DNA of 55,485 nucleotides, from the NCBI GenBank assembly GCA_017556805.1, contig JAFYMC010000005.1, forward strand, positions 1 through 55,485, written 5' to 3'. The notes under the pieces are model-generated. The model saw only the letters and a list, made by a program, of their open reading frames with translations, did not search any database and was not told the origin of the DNA. Positions 40,032-48,213 of the stretch are shown in pieces. Within the stretch, counting starts at the first letter, position 1. Every line of letters starts with the position of its first letter. The stretch is from Lachnospiraceae bacterium (GTDB taxonomy: Bacteria > Bacillota > Clostridia > Lachnospirales > Lachnospiraceae). The translations under genes and the position numbers were made by a program.

Positions 40032-40045
40032 TTTAGGATTTTATG

Positions 40046-40347
40046 AAATTGCGCCCGCCACGGGCTACGGGCGTGGCGATTCTTACGATTTGATCGGAGG
40101 AACTTTAAATAGTTCTGGCTCCCACTGTGCCATTCCGATTTTTGCTTTTCCCGAAGGGGCGCGCTTCTAGCGCAGTCGAAATCACCTCTTAACGGTTCTA
40201 AGTCTCGAGGTCGCTCCCGAGAGACGCCTAGAACCGGTTAGAGGAAGTTTGACGGAGCGTTGCGCTCTGCAAAAATGGAATGGACTCAGTGGAGGCAGAA
40301 CTACCAAAGCTCTCTCAAATCGTAAGAAGGGCGTGGCGGCGCACAAT
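40046..40347. repeat. 300-bp fold-back (structured) element between the GH43 and esterase genes
   Basis: Nested inverted repeats span the whole gap: 40079-40093 with 40315-40328; 40110-40145 with 40269-40303 (long, few mismatches); 40185-40200 with 40229-40244, capped by TCTCG/CGAGA; plus a local hairpin at 40056-40078. It has no gene. Transcribed, it would form a rod-like RNA ending 10 nt before the esterase RBS. It could be a MITE-like insertion or a structured intercistronic RNA. Confidence 0.75.
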
Positions 40348-40363
40348 CAAAAAGGAGGGTATT

Positions 40364-41902
40364 ATGATTCGTAAGGCAAAAACAGAAAACGGTATTGTAA
40401 AGGGTCTCCCGGCAGCAGACCCGCGTATTACCGCATTTAAAGGTATTCCGTTCGCAGCTCCGCCGGTAGGCGAAAACAGATGGCGCGCACCGCAGCCGTG
40501 TCCGAACTGGGAAGGCGAGTTGGAAGCCTATGAGTTCGCTCCGATTTCCGTTCAGAACACACCGGGCCTGGGCACCGACATCTACTGTAAGGAATGGCAC
40601 GTGGATCCGGAGATTCCGATGGGCGAGGATTGTCTGTACTTAAACGTATGGACCAATGCAAAGAGCACCGAGGATAAGCTTCCGGTTCTCGTTTGGATTT
40701 TCGGCGGCGGTTTCAACTGGGGTTATACCGCTGAAATGGAATTTGACGGCGAGCGCTTCGCACGCAGAGGCGTCGTTGTGGTTACCGTAAACTATCGTTT
40801 GAATTTGTTCGGTTTCCTGGCTCATCCGGAGCTTGCAAAGGAACAGCCGGGCGCTCCGGCAAACTTCGGTCTTTTGGACCAGCAGGCCGGTATCAGATGG
40901 GTAAAGAGAAATATTGCAGCCTTCGGCGGCGACCCGGACAATATTACCATTGCAGGCCAGTCCGCAGGCGGCGGCAGCGTAATGCAGCAGCTGGCCACTC
41001 CGCAGAATGAGGGATTATTCCAAAAGGCAGTTATTATGAGCGGCGCTATCCGCAGTCCGTACCAGGTACAGTCTCCGGTAACCTCTCCGATGACCTTTGA
41101 AAAGGCACAGGAGCAGGGTAAAGGCTTCTTCGATTTCATCGGTGCCAAGTCCTTAGCCGAAGCAAGAGCGATGGATGCTACATGGCTCCTTAGTAAATAT
41201 GATGAGTATGTTGTTACTCACGGACGCATGTTCCCGATTGAAGACGGCGTATTTACCGTCGGAGACCCGATGAAGCGTATTGCAGCCGGTCAGGCCTTAA
41301 ACGTTCCGATTATGGCAGGTAATACCGCTGACGAATTCCCGAATTCCATCCCGGCAAAGGATGAGGCGGAATTCATTGCCAAGGCAAAAGAAATGTTCGG
41401 CGACAAGGCAGACGAGTTCCTGGCATTCGCAGAAAGCAAGAAGCAGATTTCCTTCATGGGCAACACCGCATTCGCACCGGTAAACGGCATCGAATGCTCC
41501 GTAAAGAGCCTGTTCCTTGACCGTCAGGAAAACGGCAACACCAAGGATTGCTACTACTATCGTTTCGATGCGGATATTCCGGGACCGGATGCGCCTGGCA
41601 CCTTCCACTCCGTGGATTTATGGTTCTGGTTCGAAACACTGGCAAAGTGTTGGAGACCGTTCACCGGCAAGCACTACGATGTATCCCGTCAGATGTGTAA
41701 CTACATGACCAACTTCATCAAGACCGGCAACCCGAACGGCCTTGACATCGACGGCACACCGCTTCCGGAATGGAAGGCTTACACCAAGGAGCACAACTCC
41801 GGTATCGTCTTCGGCAAGGAAAACTGCTACGGCGAGGAAAACTCCGACAGTGCTTATGTGGACTTCCTCATCGAAGAGATTCGTGACCAGTTAAAGAAAT
41901 AA
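40364..41902 (+). CDS. Type-B carboxylesterase (para-nitrobenzyl esterase family)
   Basis: 512 residues from ATG 40364 with AAGGAGG; the longer in-frame start at 40280 lies inside the fold-back element and is rejected. Alpha/beta hydrolase: FKGIPFAAPPVGENRWRAP, EDCLYLNVWT, oxyanion GGGFNWG, nucleophile Ser in GQSAGGGS (about 199), and His in FHSVDLWF. No signal peptide. By context it may remove acyl esters from imported hemicellulose fragments; the substrate is inferred. Confidence 0.92.
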   Translation: MIRKAKTENGIVKGLPAADPRITAFKGIPFAAPPVGENRWRAPQPCPNWEGELEAYEFAPISVQNTPGLGTDIYCKEWHVDPEIPMGEDCLYLNVWTNAKSTEDKLPVLVWIFGGGFNWGYTAEMEFDGERFARRGVVVVTVNYRLNLFGFLAHPELAKEQPGAPANFGLLDQQAGIRWVKRNIAAFGGDPDNITIAGQSAGGGSVMQQLATPQNEGLFQKAVIMSGAIRSPYQVQSPVTSPMTFEKAQEQGKGFFDFIGAKSLAEARAMDATWLLSKYDEYVVTHGRMFPIEDGVFTVGDPMKRIAAGQALNVPIMAGNTADEFPNSIPAKDEAEFIAKAKEMFGDKADEFLAFAESKKQISFMGNTAFAPVNGIECSVKSLFLDRQENGNTKDCYYYRFDADIPGPDAPGTFHSVDLWFWFETLAKCWRPFTGKHYDVSRQMCNYMTNFIKTGNPNGLDIDGTPLPEWKAYTKEHNSGIVFGKENCYGEENSDSAYVDFLIEEIRDQLKK

Positions 41903-41915
41903 TAATAAAGAAAAG

Positions 41916-41949
41916 ACCACTAAGGTGTTAGCTTACGCACCTTAGTGGT
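41916..41949. terminator. Bidirectional terminator between the esterase and DUF3800 genes
   Basis: Perfect 12-bp stem ACCACTAAGGTG / CACCTTAGTGGT with a 10-nt loop, T-run on the plus side and A-run (T on minus) on the other. Confidence 0.9.
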
Positions 41950-41953
41950 TTTC

Positions 41954-42631
41954 TTATAACTTTTTCTTTGCAATATTTTTATAAATATTTTTCTTAAAAT
42001 CTTTCTTTGAATGAAAAAATTCACTCTCCGATTTGCTCAACACACTCTTCTGTGCAATAGCTTCAACCGTGCAAATTAAATCTGCCGCTTGCGATAGCTT
42101 ATACTGATTCGTCTCAATCTTTCTAAATTCAACATTAGAAAACATCGCATTAAAAACCGATATCAGTATCTGTGCCAGTTCTATCTGTCCATAGTCATAG
42201 TATACAATAAGCCTATCAAACGCGGAAAAATAACCATAATTTGCACGTAGTTGATTCGCTATTTCTTTTGTTAGTTTATCAGTATACGCTAGCTTAGATT
42301 TCTCCGCACACTCCCCTTGATTAATAACAGGACAAATATATCGCACATCTAACATACGCGTAAAGTGATACAGTGCATTAAACAAAGCTTTTCTTTGTTC
42401 TCTCAAATCATTTTTATATACACTTTCACGTCTGATTAACGGACCTGTATGAATCGTATGTTCCGGATATCCCCAGTTACTTACTTGTCTTTCTAAAGCT
42501 TCAATATTCTTTGATATATCTATTTCCTGATTATGTAAAATCATTGCAACATAATAATTTGGAAAAAGTGGATTATATTCCCCAAAATCTCCGGATTCAT
42601 CTATAAAAACACTAAGTACCTTCTCCCGCAT
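41954..42631 (-). CDS. DUF3800 domain protein
   Basis: 225 residues from ATG 42631 (AAGGGG 8 nt upstream); the in-frame extension to 42718 lies in the structured RNA and is not coding. It opens with VFIDESGDFGEYN, the DUF3800 hallmark acidic motif (RNase H-like fold suspected), and has a second acidic patch DRLIVYYDYGQ and a late QAADLICTVEA helix with Asp. More AT-rich than its neighbours, which fits acquired DNA. The function of the family is unknown; it is often found near mobile or defence genes. A small structured RNA lies immediately upstream. Confidence 0.88.
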   Translation of the reverse strand: MREKVLSVFIDESGDFGEYNPLFPNYYVAMILHNQEIDISKNIEALERQVSNWGYPEHTIHTGPLIRRESVYKNDLREQRKALFNALYHFTRMLDVRYICPVINQGECAEKSKLAYTDKLTKEIANQLRANYGYFSAFDRLIVYYDYGQIELAQILISVFNAMFSNVEFRKIETNQYKLSQAADLICTVEAIAQKSVLSKSESEFFHSKKDFKKNIYKNIAKKKL

Positions 42632-42652
42632 CACAAACACCCCTTCAATGTA

Positions 42653-42747
42653 TAAAAATGGCGGGGTAAATCCCCGCCAGCCGGTGGACCAGGACCTTTC
42701 GGTCAGCCCAAATTTCAATGCACTTCGTGCAACAGATTCATATCTGT
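42653..42747 (-). ncRNA. Small structured RNA upstream of the DUF3800 gene
   Basis: A roughly 95-nt transcript with its own promoter and terminator. On the minus strand: hairpin ACAGAU-AUGA-AUCUGU, hairpin UGCAC-GAA-GUGCA, hairpin GACC-GAAA-GGUC, CUGG-UCCA-CCGG, and a perfect terminator stem GGCGGGG-AUUUA-CCCCGCC (42660-42678) followed by AUUUUUAU. Structured RNAs called DUF3800 motifs have been reported upstream of DUF3800 genes; which of those classes this matches cannot be told without a covariance search. Confidence 0.75.
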
Positions 42748-42753
42748 AATTAT

Positions 42754-42782
42754 ATTATATGCCATTTACGTAAGAACGTCAA
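42754..42782 (-). promoter_or_regulatory. Promoter of the DUF3800-linked RNA
   Basis: Minus strand TTGACG (42777-42782), 17-nt spacer, TATAAT (42754-42759). Confidence 0.82.
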
Positions 42783-42897
42783 CCGGTTTTATATAAAACA
42801 GCCATTTTTCCCATTTATCCCCAATTCTCACATGCAACGAGACTTTTTCGGAACGAATTTCTTATTTCGACAAATTTCTACTGCAGTATTTTATTCT

Positions 42898-43803
42898 CTA
42901 CTTGTAGAATTGCTTCAGATTCCGCACAAACAGTTTCGCCGGCCGATGTCCCTTTCCTTCCGTCATCTTTTCCGTTTCTATCACGTAATCCGCAATCTTT
43001 CTCCGGAAGTTTGCAGTTAACAGTTCCTGCCCGGATATGAGCTCCATGGCGTTCTGAAGCTGATTTAAGGTAAACATCTCCGGCATCAGGTCAAATGCGA
43101 TTCTCGGGTCCTTCTCCAAGGTCTCCCGCAGATATTGCCATGCTCTTAAAACAACCTTCGCATGGTCAAAGGCAAGTCCGTTGCTTTCCGTAATGCTGTA
43201 GCTCACTCTCTCGTGGTAGTCACAAAAAGTCTTGCATTCCGTAACCTTTGCCGTCAGCACCACTCCCGTTTCTTCCTGACGGAAGTTTAAGCTGTATTCT
43301 GTTTCAATACCGGCATAATTCTCTTTTACCTCTTTTTTCACTTCCGCAGACGACACCTCTACGGTAAACCATGCCGCTTCCTTGGCATCCGTTCCCGCAT
43401 TCAACTTATATTTTCCGGCATCGATTAAGGCCAGAAACGCATTGGAAATCACCCAGCCTCTGGGATCTCTGTCCGCTTCTCCGAAGCTTCCGAACAGACT
43501 CAGGTAGGCATTTTGCACCCCGGTCTCCTCCAACAACTCCCGTCTTGCGGTCTCCGACACATCCTCTTCCGGTCTGCAAAAGCCGCCCGGCAGCGCCCAG
43601 CTTCCCTTATACGGGTAAGTTCCTCTGCAAACGAGCAAAATCCGCAACGATTTCTTCGGAAGCTTTCGGAAGTTCTCCGCTTCCGCCGCCTCCATTACCG
43701 AAAAAATCGCCATATCCGTTGCCAACGACGGACGCTTATATCTGGATATGTCATACTGCTCCAGGTACTTTTTTTCTTCTTCACTCATTCTGTACTTATT
43801 CAT
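42898..43803 (-). CDS. nrtR: NrtR-like Nudix protein (NAD metabolism regulator) with winged-helix C-terminus
   Basis: 301 residues from ATG 43803 (AAAGGAGAAG upstream). Complete Nudix box G-x5-E-x7-REUxEExGU (GFCRPEEDVSETARRELLEETGV, about 88-110). The C-terminal 90 residues (FDLMPEMFTLNQLQNAMELISGQELL.ANFRRKI) match the winged helix of NrtR regulators, which repress NAD genes and release DNA on binding ADP-ribose or related ligands. Because the Nudix box is intact, ADP-ribose hydrolysis is also possible. Last gene of the pncA-prs-nadV-nadE operon, which strongly supports the call. Confidence 0.85.
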   Translation of the reverse strand: MNKYRMSEEEKKYLEQYDISRYKRPSLATDMAIFSVMEAAEAENFRKLPKKSLRILLVCRGTYPYKGSWALPGGFCRPEEDVSETARRELLEETGVQNAYLSLFGSFGEADRDPRGWVISNAFLALIDAGKYKLNAGTDAKEAAWFTVEVSSAEVKKEVKENYAGIETEYSLNFRQEETGVVLTAKVTECKTFCDYHERVSYSITESNGLAFDHAKVVLRAWQYLRETLEKDPRIAFDLMPEMFTLNQLQNAMELISGQELLTANFRRKIADYVIETEKMTEGKGHRPAKLFVRNLKQFYK

Positions 43804-43828
43804 TTCTTCTCCTTTCCCCGGATAACTT

Positions 43829-44563
43829 CTACGGTTCAAAACACGGCATTAACTCCAACTTAAACAGGTTTCTCTTATGCAGGGTATCGATACGCTCCTT
43901 TACCGCCGGATCTTCGCAAATCCCCTCCCGGATGTAGCGGTCCAGTGCCGCATAGGTAAAGCCCAGATTATCTTCGTCGGTCTTTCCGCAAAGGCCGTCA
44001 ATCGGTACCTTTTCCACCAAATCCAAAGGCAATCCCAGCTCTTTTCCGATGGCCTTTACTTCTGCCACCGTAAACCGGGACAACGGGCTGAAATCTCCCA
44101 CACTGTCACCGTAACGGGTAGAATACCCTACCCAGTCCTCGGAAAGGTTACAGGTGTTTGCCACGCGTCCGTTTACGCTCTGACTCACCGCATACAGCAC
44201 CGTCATACGGATACGCGGCGGCAAATTGGTTCTGGACTGGGTAGAAATCTCGATGTCCGGTAGCGCTCCCAGAATACCGTCCAGGGCCGCCTTAATATTT
44301 ACCTCATAATTCTTGATTCCCAATACGTCAACCAGCTTTCTTGCCATGTCGATGTCCCCCTGTATGCCACACGGCATCAGTACACCGATGACCCGGTCTT
44401 TTCCTAACGCTTCCACACAAAGGGCTGCCACCACGGAGCTGTCCTTTCCTCCGGAAATCCCCACTACCGCATTACAGCCGGTTCCGTTTGCATCAAACCA
44501 GTCTCTGATCCACTGTACACATCTGTCCTTCATTTCTTTTGCATTAAATTCATAGCCACTCAC
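43829..44563 (-). CDS. nadE: NH3-dependent NAD+ synthetase
   Basis: 244 residues, the short ammonia-dependent form. GTG start at 44563 overlaps the NAMPT stop by 1 nt (TAGTG), RBS GGAGG. P-loop SGGKDSS (about 34), NTCNLSEDWVGYSTRYGDSVGDFSPL (about 140-165) and KVPIDGLCGKTDEDNLG. Amidates nicotinate adenine dinucleotide to NAD+ in the cytoplasm. Works with the salvage enzymes upstream. Confidence 0.95.
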   Translation of the reverse strand: MSGYEFNAKEMKDRCVQWIRDWFDANGTGCNAVVGISGGKDSSVVAALCVEALGKDRVIGVLMPCGIQGDIDMARKLVDVLGIKNYEVNIKAALDGILGALPDIEISTQSRTNLPPRIRMTVLYAVSQSVNGRVANTCNLSEDWVGYSTRYGDSVGDFSPLSRFTVAEVKAIGKELGLPLDLVEKVPIDGLCGKTDEDNLGFTYAALDRYIREGICEDPAVKERIDTLHKRNLFKLELMPCFEP

Positions 44564-46035
44564 TAAAAAGCACCTCCGTTTAATACTTCTCTGATTTCCC
44601 GTAACGTCTGCTCCTTTACAAGCTTTCCGTCCTTAAATACGATATTAAGCAAGTTCCGTTCATCCGTCACCGCCTCGTTCCAGTTATATTCATCCTTGTA
44701 TTTCAGTACTCCGTCCTCGCGATAAACCACACAGCAGCCCTTCTGGGACTTTTTAAAACCACCATCCTTCGGGTTCTTAAAAATCGGATACGGAGCCCCG
44801 TCAATCTCACAATAGGTTGCCTTAATACAGGAACTGAAGGTATCTCTTGTAAACGGTTTTAAAATACCGTCCTCCTCGATACACTGGAAGGAGAAGGAGC
44901 CTACGCCCAGCGCCACATTGGAGCAGGCAAAACCTTTTTCCGTCAATATTTCGTAAATCTGCTCACAACGCTGTACCGTAATAGAATCCCCGTAAATCGC
45001 CTTCACATGCGGGTCCAGCACCTTATATCCCTTACTGTTTACCGTACCTCCGAAAATATCCCAAAGCTTAAATACGGTTTCGGTAACTACCTCCACGCAA
45101 TCTCCGGAATCTCCCCGCATCAGCATACAGCCGTTATGCTCCAAAATCTCCTTCTTTAACTGCGGCAACACGTTTTCAATAATGTTCCAGTAATCATAGG
45201 AATCCAACACGGCAGAGAAAGAGGTATTCGGATAGATCTCGGTTAACAAACGACGGAGCAGGGTGATTTCATCTCCGTCCACAGCAAAGTTACTGCACAT
45301 GACGGAATGCTCCGTACTCGGGCTGCCGAAGGCCACCGGCTCTTTTGTACAGTCGCAGTTATAGTTCTGCTCCAGATACGGAATGGTCGGCACCGTAGCG
45401 GTATTTAGGAAGGACAGACACCAGCCTGCACCCGCCTTTACAGCAGACTCCGTACATTCTTCTCCGCGGAAATCAAAGGCTCCTAAGGCTCTCGCCCGCG
45501 GTATGGTATCCTCACAGGTAAGGTCATAGTACCTGTTTACGATTTCTCTGTAGGTATGTCCTACGGTAGCTGCCAACATCGGGTGCCAGCTCTCCGCGGA
45601 AATCAAACTTTCCAGGGACTGAGGCAGCCATGCAAAGTCCGGGTGGGTATTGGTGATTCCGAACATCGGCACATGCATCGGTACTAAGGTTCCCTCCGGC
45701 AGAGCAAATATCTCAATCGGAAGATAGCCCAGCTTATGGAGCTTTTCCACCTTTTCGATTTTATACGCTTCCGCGCCTAAGGTGGCATCCATAATTCTCC
45801 GATACCCCTCCATCACATCGTCAAAGGACTTTAGAAAAAACTCTTCGTTAAAATAATCCACCAGATAGGTCTTAATAAATCCCTGTAAGCCGAACATAAC
45901 CACCTCGTTCCAGCGCTTTACCCGGCTCATCCGCGGGGTAAAATAAGACACTGACTTCGTAATTCCCTTCGGCAACATCTCGGCATGTACCGCCTTATAA
46001 AAATCAATCAACAACATCGGATTTGTTCTGTTCAT
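44563..46035 (-). CDS. nadV: Nicotinamide phosphoribosyltransferase (NAMPT/NadV)
   Basis: 490 residues, normal NAMPT length. Joins nicotinamide and PRPP to give NMN. Seen: SYFTPRMSR near the start, AFDFRGEECTESAVKAG (about 200), SVLDSYDYWN-type loop (FSAVLDSYDYWN, about 278), MRGDSGDCVEVV (about 310) and LGVGSFSFQ. It is between a prs-like gene and nadE, so its PRPP donor is encoded beside it. In phages, related enzymes can use an ADP-ribose donor instead; this cannot be excluded here. Confidence 0.94.
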   Translation of the reverse strand: MNRTNPMLLIDFYKAVHAEMLPKGITKSVSYFTPRMSRVKRWNEVVMFGLQGFIKTYLVDYFNEEFFLKSFDDVMEGYRRIMDATLGAEAYKIEKVEKLHKLGYLPIEIFALPEGTLVPMHVPMFGITNTHPDFAWLPQSLESLISAESWHPMLAATVGHTYREIVNRYYDLTCEDTIPRARALGAFDFRGEECTESAVKAGAGWCLSFLNTATVPTIPYLEQNYNCDCTKEPVAFGSPSTEHSVMCSNFAVDGDEITLLRRLLTEIYPNTSFSAVLDSYDYWNIIENVLPQLKKEILEHNGCMLMRGDSGDCVEVVTETVFKLWDIFGGTVNSKGYKVLDPHVKAIYGDSITVQRCEQIYEILTEKGFACSNVALGVGSFSFQCIEEDGILKPFTRDTFSSCIKATYCEIDGAPYPIFKNPKDGGFKKSQKGCCVVYREDGVLKYKDEYNWNEAVTDERNLLNIVFKDGKLVKEQTLREIREVLNGGAF

Positions 46036-46054
46036 CGTCTCTCCCTCGCTTTCC

Positions 46055-46846
46055 TTACCCCTTTAAAACGGTAATTTTCTCATGGTTTCCGGTAAAAATA
46101 CTGTCCGTGGTATACACCCGGGTAATCCAATCGGTCGCAAGAAGCTCTCCTTCAAAAATCGTAGCTTCACAATGGGAAATATACAAAGAAATTTCACCTG
46201 CCCCCAACTCCTTCAATGCCTTTGCGCTATGAAAGAAGGTACCTCCCCTGCTGCAAATATCATCGATAATCAAAACCTTGCTTCCCGCAATCAGTTCTGT
46301 GCGTCCCGCCACGTCAAGACCCAGAATTTCCCCGGTAGTCCAGTCTCTTTTCTTAATTCCGAACACATACGGTAACTCAAACATACTCGAATAACGCTTC
46401 ATAGCCCCTTCATCCGGGAAGAAAAGAAGCAAATTCTCCGTTCCGCCCAGTTTCTCAATCACCTGCGCCACATAGTCCTTCGGCGTCCGAATCCGGAGAT
46501 TGTCAAACAGTGCCTCGCTGACATAGGAATGAGGATCCAGCACCGCAACCTCCGCAAAACCAAGGGAATTGATAAACTCCGCAAAATATTTTAAGGTAAA
46601 TACATCCTCCGGCTTCTTTACTCTGTCCTGTCTTGCATTCGGGATGTACGGAAGTTCCAAAACAATCCGCTTTACTCCCTTGCCCCTAAGATGTCTTGTA
46701 AGAAAATACAATGCTACCATCTCTTCATTATTTTCAAAATTCCAGCAGATGACTGCCTCTTCCGTCTCCGTCACCGTCTCCTTCATCAAAAGAGTACCGT
46801 CCGGAAAATGATTCGGTTCCACCGGTTTTCCGTTATATCGTATCAT
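46055..46846 (-). CDS. Short ribose-phosphate pyrophosphokinase-like protein
   Basis: 263 residues against about 315 for housekeeping Prs. Seen: ELPYIPNARQDR (ATP-binding loop, about 65-77), VAVLDPHSYVSEALFDN in place of the usual DLHxxQIQGFF (about 100), and a PRPP loop VLIIDDICSRGGT (about 192-204). The usual N-terminal lead-in is also short. Such short Prs proteins accompany NAMPT genes and probably supply its PRPP (or a PRPP-like donor). RBS present; 19 nt before nadV. Confidence 0.85.
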   Translation of the reverse strand: MIRYNGKPVEPNHFPDGTLLMKETVTETEEAVICWNFENNEEMVALYFLTRHLRGKGVKRIVLELPYIPNARQDRVKKPEDVFTLKYFAEFINSLGFAEVAVLDPHSYVSEALFDNLRIRTPKDYVAQVIEKLGGTENLLLFFPDEGAMKRYSSMFELPYVFGIKKRDWTTGEILGLDVAGRTELIAGSKVLIIDDICSRGGTFFHSAKALKELGAGEISLYISHCEATIFEGELLATDWITRVYTTDSIFTGNHEKITVLKG

Positions 46847-46868
46847 AACACACTCCCCTTTCGAAGCA

Positions 46869-47375
46869 TTAGCCCTCGTATACCTCCACCTGACACATCT
46901 TCATGGTGGTCAGTGCCGCCGCGTGACTTTCCGGTGTTACTCCCGCACAGCAGGTGGCATCTACCTTTACCGTAATTTCCGGATACAATGCCTTTAAAAT
47001 CAATGCATTGGAAACCACGCAAATATCGGTACACAATCCAACAAGTTCGACTTCCTCAAATTGATACTTTGCCCAATCAAGATAACCGAAGGTCGGCTTG
47101 TTCACAAGCTTAGCTCCCTCCGTCGGCAAACCGTCATAAATCTGCCAGCCGTCGGTTCCTTCGATACAATGAGGTACCGGAAGATACTTTCCTTCGTTGG
47201 TGCTTAAGTACTCCTGCTGATGGGTATCTCTCGTAAAGATAACCTCGCCACCGTTCGCTTGGTACTCGGCAATCTTTTTCTTTACGTTGTCCACGATGGC
47301 AACCGCCTCCTTGGTACCCAATGCACCGTCAATGAAATCCTTCTGCATGTCTACCACAATCAACGTCTTTTTCAT
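46869..47375 (-). CDS. pncA: Nicotinamidase (isochorismatase-fold cysteine hydrolase)
   Basis: 168 residues. Deaminates nicotinamide to nicotinate. Catalytic triad visible: Asp9 (IVVDMQKDF), Lys in KLVNKPTFGY and Cys in CTDICVVSNAL (about 121); metal ligands in FTRDTH and PVPHCIEG. First gene of the NAD operon; RBS AGGAGG. Having both pncA and nadV gives the cell two routes from nicotinamide (via nicotinate or NMN). Confidence 0.9.
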   Translation of the reverse strand: MKKTLIVVDMQKDFIDGALGTKEAVAIVDNVKKKIAEYQANGGEVIFTRDTHQQEYLSTNEGKYLPVPHCIEGTDGWQIYDGLPTEGAKLVNKPTFGYLDWAKYQFEEVELVGLCTDICVVSNALILKALYPEITVKVDATCCAGVTPESHAAALTTMKMCQVEVYEG

Positions 47376-47392
47376 AGCAACGACCTCCTTTT

Positions 47393-47456
47393 GATATTAT
47401 CAATTTAATATTATTTGTTCCGTTATTATGATAATATTTTTTCAATACTATGTCAA
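47393..47456 (-). promoter_or_regulatory. pncA promoter with candidate NrtR operators
   Basis: Minus strand TTGACA (47451-47456), 17-nt spacer, TATCAT (47428-47433). Around and after the -10 are GATATTATC (47393-47401), AATATTAT (47407-47414) and GATAATATT (47430-47438), inverted and direct copies of one motif. Confidence 0.68.
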
Positions 47457-47482
47457 CCGGTAATTCAATTTATTTTAATAAA

Positions 47483-47512
47483 AAGCCCAAACCGGCAATC
47501 CGGTTCAGGCTT
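47483..47512 (-). terminator. Terminator of the 166-residue membrane protein gene
   Basis: 13-bp stem AAGCCcaAACCGG / CCGGTTcaGGCTT-type with one C-A step and a 4-nt loop, T-run on the minus strand (CTTTTTATT). It separates this gene from the pncA operon. Confidence 0.85.
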
Positions 47513-47537
47513 TCTCTATTTATAGAATCTACTCCGC

Positions 47538-48038
47538 TTATACGAAAGCGCTCACAATCAGCATTGCCAACGCAAACTGCACAAGTAACGAAATCGCTAA
47601 AATAGCGGTGCATACTCCTACTTTGTACGCAGTTTCCTTTTTATTATCCGATGCGATCGCAAGCATGAGACAAATCACACCACCCTGAATGGCACCACCT
47701 ACAGCGCCCCCGATCAGTAAAAAGAATCCCAGTGCATGAATGACTACATGAATCCATGCCCACCACGGAATCTTCGGTGCTTCGTATGCTTCGCCTGTCA
47801 AGCAATCCTTACCGTCCAGAGTCAACGCAACCTGTCCCAAGTTGGTTACACGCAATATCGCATTCTGATTTCCTAAAGGAACTATGTAATTCGAACCCTT
47901 TCCTTCCCCCACTGCCTTTTGGAGCTTCGTGAACTTCACCGGCTCCGAACCGTTTACGGAAATCTTGTTTTTTGCCATTGTAACCTTGTACGAAACCTCC
48001 TCTACCACAACATTCCAAACCTTTTCTTTTGCTGCCAT
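47538..48038 (-). CDS. Two-TM membrane protein of unknown function
   Basis: 166 residues; RBS AGGAGG. The N-terminal 85 residues are soluble and beta-rich (YKVTMAKNKISVNGSEPVKF); then TM segments at about 92-125 (WWAWIHVVIHALGFFLLIGGAVGGAI, continuing GVICLMLAIA) and about 140-165 (VGVCTAILAISLLVQFALAMLIVSAF). I do not recognise the family. Its promoter shares the GATATTATC-type repeats of the pncA promoter, so it may be co-regulated with NAD salvage. Monocistronic. Confidence 0.8.
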   Translation of the reverse strand: MAAKEKVWNVVVEEVSYKVTMAKNKISVNGSEPVKFTKLQKAVGEGKGSNYIVPLGNQNAILRVTNLGQVALTLDGKDCLTGEAYEAPKIPWWAWIHVVIHALGFFLLIGGAVGGAIQGGVICLMLAIASDNKKETAYKVGVCTAILAISLLVQFALAMLIVSAFV

Positions 48039-48089
48039 TTCATTTTCCTCCTTCTTTCTTGTAAAAGCTTTGTCTTAATATTTCGTTTT

Positions 48090-48153
48090 GATATTATCTT
48101 TTTGTTAATATCAATTCTGCTATTATAATAATATCTTTTTGATAATATGTCAA
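48090..48153 (-). promoter_or_regulatory. Promoter of the membrane protein gene with operator-like repeats
   Basis: Minus strand TTGACA (48148-48153), 17-nt spacer, TATTAT (48125-48130). Repeats: GATATTATC (48090-48098), GTTAATATC (48104-48112), ATAATATC (48128-48135), GATAATATG (48141-48149). The layout is the same as at pncA. Confidence 0.65.
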
Positions 48154-48213
48154 GTACTTTTTTAAATTTTTTTAAAATATTTTTTTAATCCCGGAATATC
48201 GCCGTTTTTACGC

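Noticed and set aside
40280-40363. N-terminal extension of the esterase
   Set aside because: Lies inside the fold-back element; the RBS AAGGAGG points to ATG 40364.
42632-42718. N-terminal extension of the DUF3800 protein
   Set aside because: Would translate the terminator stem of the structured RNA; RBS AAGGGG fits ATG 42631.
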